Counted from the first letter of the stretch, positions 9,204 to 18,153 are shown. The stretch: 44,129 nt of DNA from Cytophagales bacterium (GCA_022360055.1 JAKSDO010000033.1:1-44129), one strand, 5' to 3'. Program-made: numbers and translations. The notes: generated by a model not told the origin, from the letters alone.

Positions 9204-9452
9204 ATGAAATATGATCTTTTTCAATTGATCGGATATCTGGGTGCATTCCTTTTTATCCTTTCTTATTACCTGTTAAACATCGGCAAACTAACTGCTCAAA
9301 GACCTGTCTACCAGCTTATGAATATATTTGGGGCGCTGTTTTTAATAATAAATGCACTAAATCTGAGTGATATGCCTACGCTGCTGGTAAATGGAGTATG
9401 GTTTATGATAGGATTGTTTTCTTTGATGAATATGCTCAATTCCAAAAAATAA
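9204..9452 (+). CDS. Small integral membrane protein (CBU_0592-like)
   Basis: An 82-residue protein with three hydrophobic segments (GYLGAFLFILSYYLLNIG, YQLMNIFGALFLIINAL, LLVNGVWFMIGLFSL). The pattern fits the CBU_0592 family of small membrane proteins, whose function is unknown. It follows the LysE-like gene by 49 bases on the same strand and ends 6 bases from the end of the convergent TetR gene. Confidence 0.75.
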   Translation: MKYDLFQLIGYLGAFLFILSYYLLNIGKLTAQRPVYQLMNIFGALFLIINALNLSDMPTLLVNGVWFMIGLFSLMNMLNSKK

Positions 9453-9458
9453 ATCGAG

Positions 9459-10049
9459 CTAAATGCTGATAATTGACTTGGCATGCATCCGAAAAGAATT
9501 CATTTGATCCGAGTATTCCTGTTTATCATCGATTAATGATAAATAGTAATAGGCTCCTTCAAGAACGATAAAAAACAATTCTGCCTTGTGCTCGATCCTT
9601 TCAATATCCAGATATCCCATCATTTTTGCATCCTGTAAAATCTTGATGAGTTTTCTCCTCAATTGCTGATGCAGGACTTTAAATTTTCTTTTGATCTTAT
9701 CATTTTTAAATGTCAAGGCATAGCAACTGTAGAATACTCCATCATCAATCAATTCATTCCATTTTCGTGTAAACAATTGATCGATCAATTCTGCGAACTC
9801 CTCTTTACTGCTAATTTCCGAGTTATCCAGAACAAATATATTTGAATACCTTTCCAGGATATAATCGATAAGGCCGTAAATCAGCTCGTCTTTCGTTTCA
9901 AAGTAATGAATAATCAATGAAGGATTGCAATCAAGTTCCAAAGCTATCTTGGCGATGCTTGTGTTTTCCAAACCCTCCGAAATAGCAACATTATAAAACA
10001 CCTTTACAATTTCCTTACGTCGAATTTCTTTTATACTCTTTCTGCCCAT
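9459..10049 (-). CDS. TetR-family transcriptional regulator
   Basis: A 196-residue TetR-type regulator. The N-terminal helix-turn-helix is clear, with SIAKIALELDCNPSLIIHYF at about residues 27-46, followed by the usual helical ligand-binding and dimerisation region. It is divergent from susC1, and the 235-base gap between them contains a perfect 10-base-arm palindrome at 10235-10258. It is therefore the leading candidate for local control of the adjacent phosphonate locus and of itself. The ligand is unknown; an imported phosphonate or a pathway intermediate would be a reasonable guess. Confidence 0.88.
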   Translation of the reverse strand: MGRKSIKEIRRKEIVKVFYNVAISEGLENTSIAKIALELDCNPSLIIHYFETKDELIYGLIDYILERYSNIFVLDNSEISSKEEFAELIDQLFTRKWNELIDDGVFYSCYALTFKNDKIKRKFKVLHQQLRRKLIKILQDAKMMGYLDIERIEHKAELFFIVLEGAYYYLSLIDDKQEYSDQMNSFRMHAKSIISI

Positions 10050-10209
10050 TCTTTTTTCTTTGCCGGCAAGATAGGATGGAACTGTTAACGAATTGTGTCT
10101 ATTTTTTTATTGAATGGTTATTTAATAAAAACTTAATTATTGACTAATAAAACCTTAATTGGAAAGATGATGAACTGACTGGGATTATTCAAAACTTTGT
10201 AATGAAAAA

Positions 10210-10232
10210 GAGCCGGAGTGGTATCCCGGCTC
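10210..10232. promoter_or_regulatory. Hairpin upstream of susC1
   Basis: GAGCCGG and CCGGCTC form a 7-base stem around a 9-base loop. On the minus strand it is followed by TTTTT and so resembles an attenuator or terminator in the leader of the TetR gene. On the plus strand it would be a leader structure of susC1. Direction of action cannot be decided from sequence. Confidence 0.4.
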
Positions 10233-10234
10233 AG

Positions 10235-10258
10235 CATGATATGCGAGTGCATATCATG
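10235..10258. promoter_or_regulatory. Candidate TetR operator palindrome
   Basis: CATGATATGC, a 4-base centre GAGT, then GCATATCATG: a perfect inverted repeat with 10-base arms. It lies between the divergent TetR gene and susC1, 27 bases from the first susC1 start. The length and symmetry suit a TetR-dimer operator. A 9-base match to one arm (CATATCATG) recurs just after susC1 at 13572-13580. Confidence 0.55.
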
Positions 10259-10265
10259 TAATAAA

Positions 10266-10285
10266 TGTAAATCTATGTAAATCTA
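10266..10285 (+). repeat. Tandem 10-base repeat at susC1 start
   Basis: TGTAAATCTA occurs twice in tandem directly before and into the first possible ATG of susC1 (10285). Such a repeat could change in copy number by slippage and shift the spacing between leader and start. Confidence 0.4.
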
Positions 10286-13200
10286 TGGAAAAATTATTAC
10301 TTCCAGGTAATATGAACGGTTGGTTTAAGCCAAAAATATTCATATTGCTGCTCTCATGTTTAATTGCACTTGACTCGCGCGCGCAAACCGGTATCATTTC
10401 GGGAACCGTAAAGGATGAAAACAGCGGGGAATTACCCGGTGTGAATGTTTTTATTAAAAACACAACCACAGGAACAGTGACTGACATTAACGGTTCTTAC
10501 TCGCTTGAGGCGCCTGTTGATGCAACGCTCGTATTTTCATCAATAGGCTATGAGATAAAAGAAATCCCGATCAATAACCAAAGCATAGTCGATGTTACTT
10601 TAGCGGAAGACATCACTTCACTGGAGGAAATTGTAATCGTCGGCTATGGCACTCAGAAAAAAATCAACCTGTCAGGGTCCGTAGACCAGGTTGATTCCAA
10701 AGTGCTGGAGAGCAGGCCCATTAATACCCTCTCCCAGGGATTGCAAGGAGTAATCCCCAACCTCAATATTGATTTCGTAAGCGGTGAGCCGGGTCAGGAG
10801 GCAAACATTGATATCCGGGGTTTTGCTTCAATCAATGGTGGCGAGCCGCTTATTATCATAGATGATGTTCCGGCAAGCAGTCTGGAACTAAACCGGTTAG
10901 CTCCTTCGGATGTCGAGAGTATTTCGGTTCTTAAGGACGCTTCTTCCGCTGCAATATTCGGTGCCAGGGCAGCATTTGGAGTGATCATCGTGAAGACCAA
11001 ATCCGGAAGCAAGGAAGGAGTGCATATAAGTTATTCAAATAATTTTGCCTGGGCCAAGCCCACAATTCTACCCGACAAAATCACCGATCCATATATATAT
11101 TTAAGACTTCGGGAGACTTCGACGGACAATACTCCATGGGACAATCAAAACTACAGCGATGAGACTTACAAATGGGCTAAAGAACGGTCCGAAAATCCTT
11201 TGCTTTCCGGAGTAAGGGTAAATCCGAATGACGCATCCACCTGGGAGTATATGGGCAATAGAGACTGGACTGATTATTTTTTGGACGATTATTCCTTTTC
11301 GCAATGGCATCATGTATCTGTCGATGGCCGGACGGACAAAACCCAGTTTTATCTATCCACGGCCTATGACGATCAAAACGGTGCATTAAAAATTGCCGAG
11401 GATAATTTCAACAGATACAATATAAGGAGCAAGGTCAATTATCATGCGCTAAAGTGGCTAAGTATAGGGAACAATACACTGCTCGCAATGACCCAGAGGA
11501 ACAAGCCAACCTACTTTGACATTTGGGATATATACAACTTCCATCCAACTGATTGGGATAAAAATCCGGACGGCAGTTGGGCCAATACCGAGGTCGGCCA
11601 GATGGGAGCCAAGCTCACCGAAGGCGGAAACATAGAAGATAAGTACAGCAGTTTCATGACTACCTTCACAACAGAATTATCTTTTTGGGAAAAGATGCTG
11701 CGGATCAACGGCGAATTCACCATACGCCAGGGCACAAACAATTACAATCGATATTGGACCAAGTACGATGTAGGCTACGGACCTGAAGATATCCGTGAAG
11801 TCGGGATAAACGCAGCAGAAAGAATATCAATATTCAATACATATAATGTTCTGAACCTTTACGCAACCTTTAATAAGGATTTTGCAGGTCACAACCTCAC
11901 AGGTATCGTAGGGTTCAATCAGGAATTCAATAGATCAGATTCTGTCTATGCCTATAGAGATAAAATAATTTCATCATCACTGCCAACCATAGCCTTGGCC
12001 ACCGGAGATGCTTTTGTAGATGAGGGAGTTAGAGAATGGGCCATTCGCGGTGGATTTTTCAGATTGAATTATTCTTTTCGCAATAGATATATTGTAGAGT
12101 TTAACGGCCGTTATGACGGCTCCTCGAAGTTTCCCAAAAGTGACCGTTTCGGATTTTTCCCTTCGGCCTCCGCCGCCTGGAGAATTGACGAAGAAAGTTT
12201 TATGAATTCGGTCGATTTCATTTCGATGCTAAAACTTCGCTCCTCATACGGAGCTTTGGGAAATCAGAACGTCGAGGAATACGGGTATATACCGACCATG
12301 AACGCAGAACAGGGAGATTACATCATTGACGGCAAGCGCGATCAGAAAGTGAGTGCCCCTCCGCTGGTCTCCTCAAATTACACCTGGGAAAAAGTGTCGA
12401 CGCTTAATTTTGGCATCGACCTGGGATTATTTGAACATAAACTGGTGGCAATGTTTGATGTATTCTCTCGAGATACGGAAGGAATGCTTACCTTAGGTAA
12501 GGAACTGCCCGCGGTTTTGGGCGCATCCGAACCCAAAGAAAATGCCGCCGACTTAAGAACACAAGGCTGGGAATTCTCATTGGATTATGTAGAAAGAATT
12601 CAACTGGGGAGCAAACCTTTGACGATCGGCGCAAAATTGATCCTTTCAGACAGCAAAACGGAAATAACGGGATTTGACAATCCCAACAGAATTTTGACGC
12701 AATACTACGAAGGTCAACAACTTGGCGAAATTTGGGGATTGCAAAGTGACGGGTTGTTTCAATCGGAAGAAGAAATCCTTAACCTGGACCAGTCAAGCCT
12801 CATTCCCTGGGGGGCCCTGTCAATCGTTCCGGGTTGGCCAAAGTACAAAGACCTCGACGGAAATGGCGTCATAGAGAAAGGAAGCACCGTGGATGATCCC
12901 AAGGATCTATCGGTCATCGGCAATATGACACCAAGATACAGATACGGGTTGGATTTGAACTTCAGTTGGAACGGATTCGATTTACGCGCCTTTTTTCAAG
13001 GCGTAGGTCAGCGTGATTATTATCCATTGGATTATCTGTACTGGGGCTTTTATCAGCAACCCTACGCCGGAGGATATACGCACTTACAGGATTTTTACCG
13101 GGGATCCGCAGATTCGGATGTCGACCGCGCCAAGCACTCGCAAGCCTATTTGGATGCAGGGTTAGCCGATGCAAATACAAATGCGCAATATCCGATATTG

Positions 13201-13557
13201 CAAGCGTGGCTGGCAGACCGAAACCTTGGCGAACGCATAGATCAATCAAAAGGTCTTGCCATTCCCCAAACCAGGTATTTACTAAGCGCGTCCTATTTGA
13301 GATTTAAAAATTTAACTTTTGGATACACACTTCCGGATGCCGTTACGGAAAAACTACATATCAGCAGACTGCGCGTCTTTGTAAGCGGAGAGAACATCAC
13401 CGAATGGTCTCAGGTAGACAAATATTATGACCCGGAGGCTATTACCGATAGCAATGTAAAGGTAGATCCGGGCGTAAATCCTTCCCGAACCACAGGAAAA
13501 GGATATGCCTATCCATTTTCCAGAAGGTGGTCGGTCGGTCTAAATCTCAATTTCTAA
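10285..13557 (+). CDS. susC: SusC/RagA-family TonB-dependent transporter (SusC1)
   Basis: Outer-membrane TonB-dependent transporter of about 1,090 residues. After a signal peptide ending near DSRAQ come a carboxypeptidase-regulatory-like domain (about residues 37-112) and the SusC linker EEIVIVGYGTQKK. The plug domain follows (about 120-235, including VESISVLKDASSAAIFGARA), then the long barrel with the SusC end motif. An ATG at 10312 (MNGWFKPK) gives a more normal signal peptide and is an alternative start. It forms a pair with SusD1 200 bases downstream. Its neighbours, an FAD oxidoreductase, a DUF5690 carrier and a phosphonatase-like HAD, point to a phosphonate-containing ligand, but this is inference. 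The divergent TetR protein is the likely regulator. Confidence 0.95.
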   Translation: MEKLLLPGNMNGWFKPKIFILLLSCLIALDSRAQTGIISGTVKDENSGELPGVNVFIKNTTTGTVTDINGSYSLEAPVDATLVFSSIGYEIKEIPINNQSIVDVTLAEDITSLEEIVIVGYGTQKKINLSGSVDQVDSKVLESRPINTLSQGLQGVIPNLNIDFVSGEPGQEANIDIRGFASINGGEPLIIIDDVPASSLELNRLAPSDVESISVLKDASSAAIFGARAAFGVIIVKTKSGSKEGVHISYSNNFAWAKPTILPDKITDPYIYLRLRETSTDNTPWDNQNYSDETYKWAKERSENPLLSGVRVNPNDASTWEYMGNRDWTDYFLDDYSFSQWHHVSVDGRTDKTQFYLSTAYDDQNGALKIAEDNFNRYNIRSKVNYHALKWLSIGNNTLLAMTQRNKPTYFDIWDIYNFHPTDWDKNPDGSWANTEVGQMGAKLTEGGNIEDKYSSFMTTFTTELSFWEKMLRINGEFTIRQGTNNYNRYWTKYDVGYGPEDIREVGINAAERISIFNTYNVLNLYATFNKDFAGHNLTGIVGFNQEFNRSDSVYAYRDKIISSSLPTIALATGDAFVDEGVREWAIRGGFFRLNYSFRNRYIVEFNGRYDGSSKFPKSDRFGFFPSASAAWRIDEESFMNSVDFISMLKLRSSYGALGNQNVEEYGYIPTMNAEQGDYIIDGKRDQKVSAPPLVSSNYTWEKVSTLNFGIDLGLFEHKLVAMFDVFSRDTEGMLTLGKELPAVLGASEPKENAADLRTQGWEFSLDYVERIQLGSKPLTIGAKLILSDSKTEITGFDNPNRILTQYYEGQQLGEIWGLQSDGLFQSEEEILNLDQSSLIPWGALSIVPGWPKYKDLDGNGVIEKGSTVDDPKDLSVIGNMTPRYRYGLDLNFSWNGFDLRAFFQGVGQRDYYPLDYLYWGFYQQPYAGGYTHLQDFYRGSADSDVDRAKHSQAYLDAGLADANTNAQYPILQAWLADRNLGERIDQSKGLAIPQTRYLLSASYLRFKNLTFGYTLPDAVTEKLHISRLRVFVSGENITEWSQVDKYYDPEAITDSNVKVDPGVNPSRTTGKGYAYPFSRRWSVGLNLNF

Positions 13558-13577
13558 AACTTCAAAGAATTCATATC

Positions 13578-13646
13578 ATGAAACAGGCCATGCCTGAGAT
13601 AATTATGGAGACACATAAGATAATGATTATCAACGGCGCATGGTGA
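13578..13646 (+). other. Possible very short ORF in susC1-susD1 spacer
   Basis: A 22-codon frame from ATG to TGA 20 bases after susC1. It has no recognisable motif and may be chance. It is noted because the spacer between susC and susD is longer than usual and holds two such frames. Confidence 0.15.
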
Positions 13647-13661
13647 GGTTTCTGCAAATTT

Positions 13662-13764
13662 TAAACAGATGAAACCGGTAGGACCGGAGCAATTTCAGGA
13701 CACACACGAGCACAATCATATTTCTCTGTGTGCCAGCAAACTATAAAAATATAAACAGATGAAA
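13662..13764 (+). repeat. Direct repeat of susD1 start region
   Basis: The 13 bases TAAACAGATGAAA occur at 13662-13674 and again at 13752-13764, each placing an ATG in the same context. The second is the susD1 initiation site. Confidence 0.5.
13669..13746 (+). other. Possible 25-codon leader-like ORF before susD1
   Basis: Starts within the sequence TAAACAGATGAAA, which is repeated exactly at the start of susD1 (13752-13764). It ends with TAA 12 bases before the susD1 ATG. It encodes a short His-rich segment (DTHEHNH). It could be a translated leader or simply a duplicated start region. Confidence 0.25.
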
Positions 13765-15555
13765 AAAATATCAATAATACCCATACTGCTTCTATTCTTT
13801 ATCTCATCGTGTAATGATGACTTTATGGATCGGTTCCCTGAGACATCCATAGGTAAAGAAAACTTCTTTAAAAGTGAAGAAGATCTCAGAATATACGTAA
13901 ATAGCATGTACAACTTCCCGACTGTCTGGCATTACGTCTCGGATGCCGCAACAGATAATGCAACCACCACAGGCAATACGGAGCTTAAAACTATGATGGT
14001 GAGCGCCCCATCGTCAGAAACCATCTTAAACGGATGGGATTGGGAAGAATTGAGAAATATAAATTTCTTTCTTGAAAATTTCAATAACAATAATCTGCCG
14101 GTCGAAGTGCTGAACCACTACGAGGGATTAGCAAGATTTTTCAGGGCCAACTTCTATATGCATAAGGTGATCCGGTATTCCAATGTGCCTTGGTATGATT
14201 ATACAATCGAAACTGACGATGAGGCGTCATTATTGAAAACCCAGGACGACAGAGCAATGGTCGTAGAAAAGATTTTTGAAGATTACCAATTTGCAGTTGA
14301 TCATATTGAGGAAGTTCAACCGGATGGAGCAGTAAATAAGTGGGTCGCCTTAGCTTATATGGCCAGAAACGCGCTGTTTGAAGGGACATTCAGAAAATAC
14401 CACCAGGAACTAAACTTACAAAATACGGCCGAAAATTTCCTCGTAATGTCGAGAGATGCTGCCAACGCGCTCATGAATGCCGACTATAGTTTGTACAATA
14501 CCGGAAATGTCGATTCAGACTATGGGGCTTTGTTTTCAAGTACAAACTTGAATGGTAATCCGGAAATAATTTTTCACAGATCCTATGAGGACGGATTATT
14601 ATCCAGTGATTGGTGGAGCTTTATGTTTGGGAATTATGAAGTAAGCCCCGCAAAAGACCTGTTACAGTCCTATTTACTTGCCGATGGCAATTTCTATTCC
14701 TCACAGCAGGATTATGAAACCAAACTGTTTGTAGAAGAATTTGAAAATCGCGACCCAAGGCTTTATCAAACCTATGCATATCCGGGCTGGGAATTGATTA
14801 ATACATCTACCTATTCGCAAGGTGGCGGCATTTATATTCAGCAGCTTCAAAAGAATTTCTCCGGCTATCATCAAATAAAAGGTTTTGTGAATGAAAAAGA
14901 GGAAGCCGTTGCAAACAGCCTGGATATACCCCTTTTGAGATTAGCCGAAATACTATTGATTTATGCAGAGTCGAAAGCTGAACTGGGAGCATTGACACAG
15001 GCAGATCTCGACATAACGGTAAACGCTCTAAGGGATCGGGCCGGTATGCCGCATATGACTTTAAACCCAAACGTTGATCCGGTTCAGGAAGCCAGGTATC
15101 CGAATATCAAGATAAATACCCAGTGGAAAGAATTATTGGAAATACGGAGAGAACGGAGAATCGAGCTCGCATTTGAGGGTTTTAGGTCTAATGACCTTAG
15201 CAGATGGTATGCCGGGGTGTTGCTGGAAAACGAACCCCGGGGGTTGTACTTCCCGGGTCTGGGTAAATATGATCTGACCGGGGACAGCATTGAAGACATC
15301 ATTTTGATCGATGTTTCCGAATCGATCCCCGAATCAGAGAACAAGGAAGAAAATGAGCTTGGCGTCAAACTCATTTACTATCGGGTCGGATTCCAGGATA
15401 GTGATGCCTCATTCTACCTGAGTGAAGGCAATAAAGGGACAATTACAACTGTAAAAGACAGAGGCACTTTTGTCGAGCCAAAGTATTATTACAGACCAGT
15501 CCCTGCCACACAGATTACACTCAATCCAAATTTAAATCAGTATTTTGGCTGGTAG
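13759..15555 (+). CDS. susD: SusD/RagB-family outer-membrane lipoprotein (SusD1)
   Basis: Surface lipoprotein of 598 residues that forms the ligand-binding lid of the SusC1 transporter. A lipoprotein signal ends in FISSC, with the modified cysteine at about residue 18. The following CNDDFMDRFPETSI and the later LARFFRANFYMHKVIRYSNVPW are typical of the family. The C-terminal SusD block (PLLRLAEILLIYAESKAELG, then NALRDRAGMP and ELLEIRRERRIELAFEG) is intact. It lies 200 bases after susC1, farther than most pairs. Family assignment is secure; the ligand is unknown. Confidence 0.95.
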   Translation: MKKISIIPILLLFFISSCNDDFMDRFPETSIGKENFFKSEEDLRIYVNSMYNFPTVWHYVSDAATDNATTTGNTELKTMMVSAPSSETILNGWDWEELRNINFFLENFNNNNLPVEVLNHYEGLARFFRANFYMHKVIRYSNVPWYDYTIETDDEASLLKTQDDRAMVVEKIFEDYQFAVDHIEEVQPDGAVNKWVALAYMARNALFEGTFRKYHQELNLQNTAENFLVMSRDAANALMNADYSLYNTGNVDSDYGALFSSTNLNGNPEIIFHRSYEDGLLSSDWWSFMFGNYEVSPAKDLLQSYLLADGNFYSSQQDYETKLFVEEFENRDPRLYQTYAYPGWELINTSTYSQGGGIYIQQLQKNFSGYHQIKGFVNEKEEAVANSLDIPLLRLAEILLIYAESKAELGALTQADLDITVNALRDRAGMPHMTLNPNVDPVQEARYPNIKINTQWKELLEIRRERRIELAFEGFRSNDLSRWYAGVLLENEPRGLYFPGLGKYDLTGDSIEDIILIDVSESIPESENKEENELGVKLIYYRVGFQDSDASFYLSEGNKGTITTVKDRGTFVEPKYYYRPVPATQITLNPNLNQYFGW

Positions 15556-15570
15556 AACAATTTGGAGGTT

Positions 15571-15695
15571 AAACAAAATGGGCTGTCTCAAAACGATTGA
15601 AGTTGTCTTCACAAACCATTTTTCATTTTGGATCGCCTTGCACATACTAGGTTGCATGCAAGGACACAGAGGCTTTGGACAGCCTCATTTTGTTT
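15571..15695. repeat. Nested inverted repeat, MITE-like, between convergent genes
   Basis: AAACAAAATGGGCTGTC at 15571-15587 is matched by its reverse complement, with one extra base, at 15678-15695. The arms are separated by about 90 bases. The inner sequences GGGCTGTC and GGACAGCC resemble insertion-sequence ends, and there is a further internal repeat (CCTTGCA/TGCAAGG). The element sits exactly between the ends of susD1 and the convergent DUF5690 gene, so it could also end transcription in both directions. Confidence 0.55.
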
Positions 15696-17027
15696 CTATG
15701 ACCGATATAGATTTTTTCTTTGAAACGACACGCGTACCTCTTTATCGGAATTTTGAACCGATGCAAACTTAAACTGAAAAAATATCATCGATAAAACCAC
15801 CAGGGACATCCCGATGAAAGCCAGTAAATATGCCCCTGTCACAAAAAAATTCAACCATTTCACTTCGGGTTGACCAAAGTTCTTATAAAGCATAACTGCC
15901 ACGCTGGCCAGATATCCGAAAGAATCTGCCAGATAAATTAAAAAACCAACATTAGCTACGTACCTAAAAGAAGCAATCATTCGGTCAAAGAAAATACTAT
16001 TAAAAGGCACATATCCCAGGTATAAGCCCAATCCAACCAAAACCATCCAGTATTCCCCCTTTAATGCCTGCATCTCATAAGCCAGGGTGCTGATCCCAAC
16101 CACCAGCAAACCAAAAAATACAATAAAATGGTTCACAAAAAGAGCCGCCTTATTATTTTTAACAAACATTACTAAAAAAATCACGATAAGAACGGTAATG
16201 GAAATGGGTATTTCAGTTAAAGTGAAGACAGCTGAAGAATCGCCATAACCCATGGATTGCCACATTTCAGCAGAGAAATTATCGCGGAAGTCCCTGAAGA
16301 TCGTGAGGAACATATACACAACGATAAGAAGTATCAAAGGCGCAGCAAATTTCAGAAAAAACCGCCATCTTTCTTGCCTGTTCATCGGCTTTCGCTCTGT
16401 TCTCATTTGGATATCCTCCGCAGTCGGAGGAGGAACCTGACCGAGCAAATACACGGCAATCAGCAATGGAATAATAAAGATGGCCCCGGTGTAAAATGGC
16501 ATCCAGTATTCAGTGACCTGAAAATTAATCATTAACCACTTCCCAACGGATTTTACCAACCCCGATGAAAATATAAAACTCACACACAGGCCCGCCCCCA
16601 GAAATTCAGTGCTCTTCCTACCTTCCAAATAGCTGAAAACGATTCCCCAAACCAACCCTAGCGGAATCCCATTGCAAAACAAAAAAAGAATATTCCACGG
16701 ATCATCTGCAAGGGCGAAACCAAGCAAGGCTATTTCCGCGATTCCGATGAGTATCAAAATCAGTAAAGTGCGCGTGGCGCCTTTCAGTTCCGAGATGACT
16801 TTAATACCAATGAATTTTGAGAGTGCGTAACCGGTTAGCTGAGCGGTTATCAGCCAGATTTTCAAATCAATACCTATAAATTGCGCTTCTTCAAATGTGG
16901 CTACGGCAAAAGGCTTTCGGAAAGCGTACATGCATGAATAAGTCATAAAAGCCGCCCATACCGTGTAAAGATTGAAAATCCACGAATTTGTTTTAGATAG
17001 CCAACGGGTAATTCTGCTCTTTTCCAT
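15696..17027 (-). CDS. DUF5690 membrane protein, probable organophosphate/phosphonate carrier
   Basis: A 443-residue inner-membrane protein with about 12 hydrophobic segments, matching the DUF5690 group. The first helix carries YAFRKPFAVA (R37-K38). This parallels the Y-x-x-R-K-x-F-A stretch of GlpT, whose arginine binds phosphate. GYALSKFIGIKV (about 67-78) resembles the GlpT segment after the second helix, and LTIFRDFRDNF (R245, R248) falls where GlpT has its second phosphate-binding arginine. I infer a member or relative of the OPA branch of the major facilitator superfamily. Its start overlaps the FAD oxidoreductase gene by 35 bases, so the two are co-expressed. A phosphonate substrate fits the context but is unproven. 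Confidence 0.8.
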   Translation of the reverse strand: MEKSRITRWLSKTNSWIFNLYTVWAAFMTYSCMYAFRKPFAVATFEEAQFIGIDLKIWLITAQLTGYALSKFIGIKVISELKGATRTLLILILIGIAEIALLGFALADDPWNILFLFCNGIPLGLVWGIVFSYLEGRKSTEFLGAGLCVSFIFSSGLVKSVGKWLMINFQVTEYWMPFYTGAIFIIPLLIAVYLLGQVPPPTAEDIQMRTERKPMNRQERWRFFLKFAAPLILLIVVYMFLTIFRDFRDNFSAEMWQSMGYGDSSAVFTLTEIPISITVLIVIFLVMFVKNNKAALFVNHFIVFFGLLVVGISTLAYEMQALKGEYWMVLVGLGLYLGYVPFNSIFFDRMIASFRYVANVGFLIYLADSFGYLASVAVMLYKNFGQPEVKWLNFFVTGAYLLAFIGMSLVVLSMIFFQFKFASVQNSDKEVRVSFQRKNLYRS

Positions 17028-18153
17028 CTACATCAGCTACTTTTAAGATTCTGGCTACATGCTCTTCGGCCTGTCCCAATCCAAGCGTCATTCCTGCCCC
17101 ACCAAACCCGGTGGAGATCCAAACATTTTCATCAATCATTTCAAAAAAATGCTTATGCTCAGGGTGAGTCGCATACGTACCTGTCCACCTTTGCGTAATT
17201 TGAAAATCCGGAAGATTCAAGAACTGATTCAGATACAACAGGATGTTTTGATTGATGTATTCTTCAATAAACGGTTGTGGCTGATTATCATACAGATGAG
17301 AATCTCCAATGATCAGATCTCCTTCATCGTTCTGAGTAATCAACACATGGATCCCGTCTTTTATGTATTCCGAAAAATCACATTCCAGTTTCTCTTTCAG
17401 CTTTGGTAAACTCGGGCATGCGGAAAAGGATGGATAATGTACAAGACTCAAACCGGAGCAGATGGTAGTCCCAAGTTGCATATATACATTCGTTGAGGCC
17501 TTCATCATTTGCAAGTGACATTTTTCCATACATTCCGATCTGAACTTATGAGGATACAATGTCTCAAAATCAGATCCGTTGCAGACGATGATGATGTCCG
17601 ATTCCCAGGAGCTGTCTTCCGCAGCCAGGTAATTACTGCTCACAAACTGAATCGCATGATTAAAATGGAATTTTACCTGGTAATTATTTCGAAGAAAAGC
17701 GATGATCCTGGGAATCGCTTTTCTGGGGTTGATTACAAATTCTTCTTCTGACTTTAGCGCTCCGAAAAGTTTGCCCTGTTTGACAAAAACATGCGACTTA
17801 ATTACCTCTTTATGATTCAGGAGCTTCAAACCGTTTCGGGCCGAAGCTTCCATCCCATAGAATTCTTTCAGCACATTATTTTCTTCCTCGCTATTGGCAA
17901 CAATCAGGGATCCCCGGCTTACCACCTCGATGCCGGCGCCAATAATAAGTTCGTTCCAGATTTCTTTCGTCTTTGAAGCAATCGATAAGTATCTATTTTC
18001 CTGCCCAATGCTCCAAAACGACCCAAAATTCCTGATAGATGCCCCCATTGGCGATCCGTGCCGCTCATACACATTCACCTCGAATCCTCGTTTTGCAAAT
18101 GCGAGCGCATGAGCCAAACCCACAATTCCCGATCCTATGATTGATACTTTCAT
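16993..18153 (-). CDS. FAD-dependent oxidoreductase, TIGR03364 type (aminophosphonate oxidation)
   Basis: A 386-residue flavoenzyme of the DAO family. The dinucleotide-binding motif GSGIVG is at residues 7-12, followed by an ERHGSPMGASIRNFG segment and a C-terminal FAD-binding block with STGFGGAGMTLGLGQAEE. It fits the TIGR03364 clade, defined by its neighbourhood with phosphonatase-like HAD enzymes and proposed to deaminate an aminophosphonate oxidatively. Here the HAD gene lies directly next to it, divergently. The likely product is phosphonoacetaldehyde or a hydroxy derivative; AEP or an N-methylated AEP are possible substrates. It is the first gene of an operon with the DUF5690 carrier. 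Cytoplasmic. Confidence 0.85.
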   Translation of the reverse strand: MKVSIIGSGIVGLAHALAFAKRGFEVNVYERHGSPMGASIRNFGSFWSIGQENRYLSIASKTKEIWNELIIGAGIEVVSRGSLIVANSEEENNVLKEFYGMEASARNGLKLLNHKEVIKSHVFVKQGKLFGALKSEEEFVINPRKAIPRIIAFLRNNYQVKFHFNHAIQFVSSNYLAAEDSSWESDIIIVCNGSDFETLYPHKFRSECMEKCHLQMMKASTNVYMQLGTTICSGLSLVHYPSFSACPSLPKLKEKLECDFSEYIKDGIHVLITQNDEGDLIIGDSHLYDNQPQPFIEEYINQNILLYLNQFLNLPDFQITQRWTGTYATHPEHKHFFEMIDENVWISTGFGGAGMTLGLGQAEEHVARILKVADVDGKEQNYPLAI

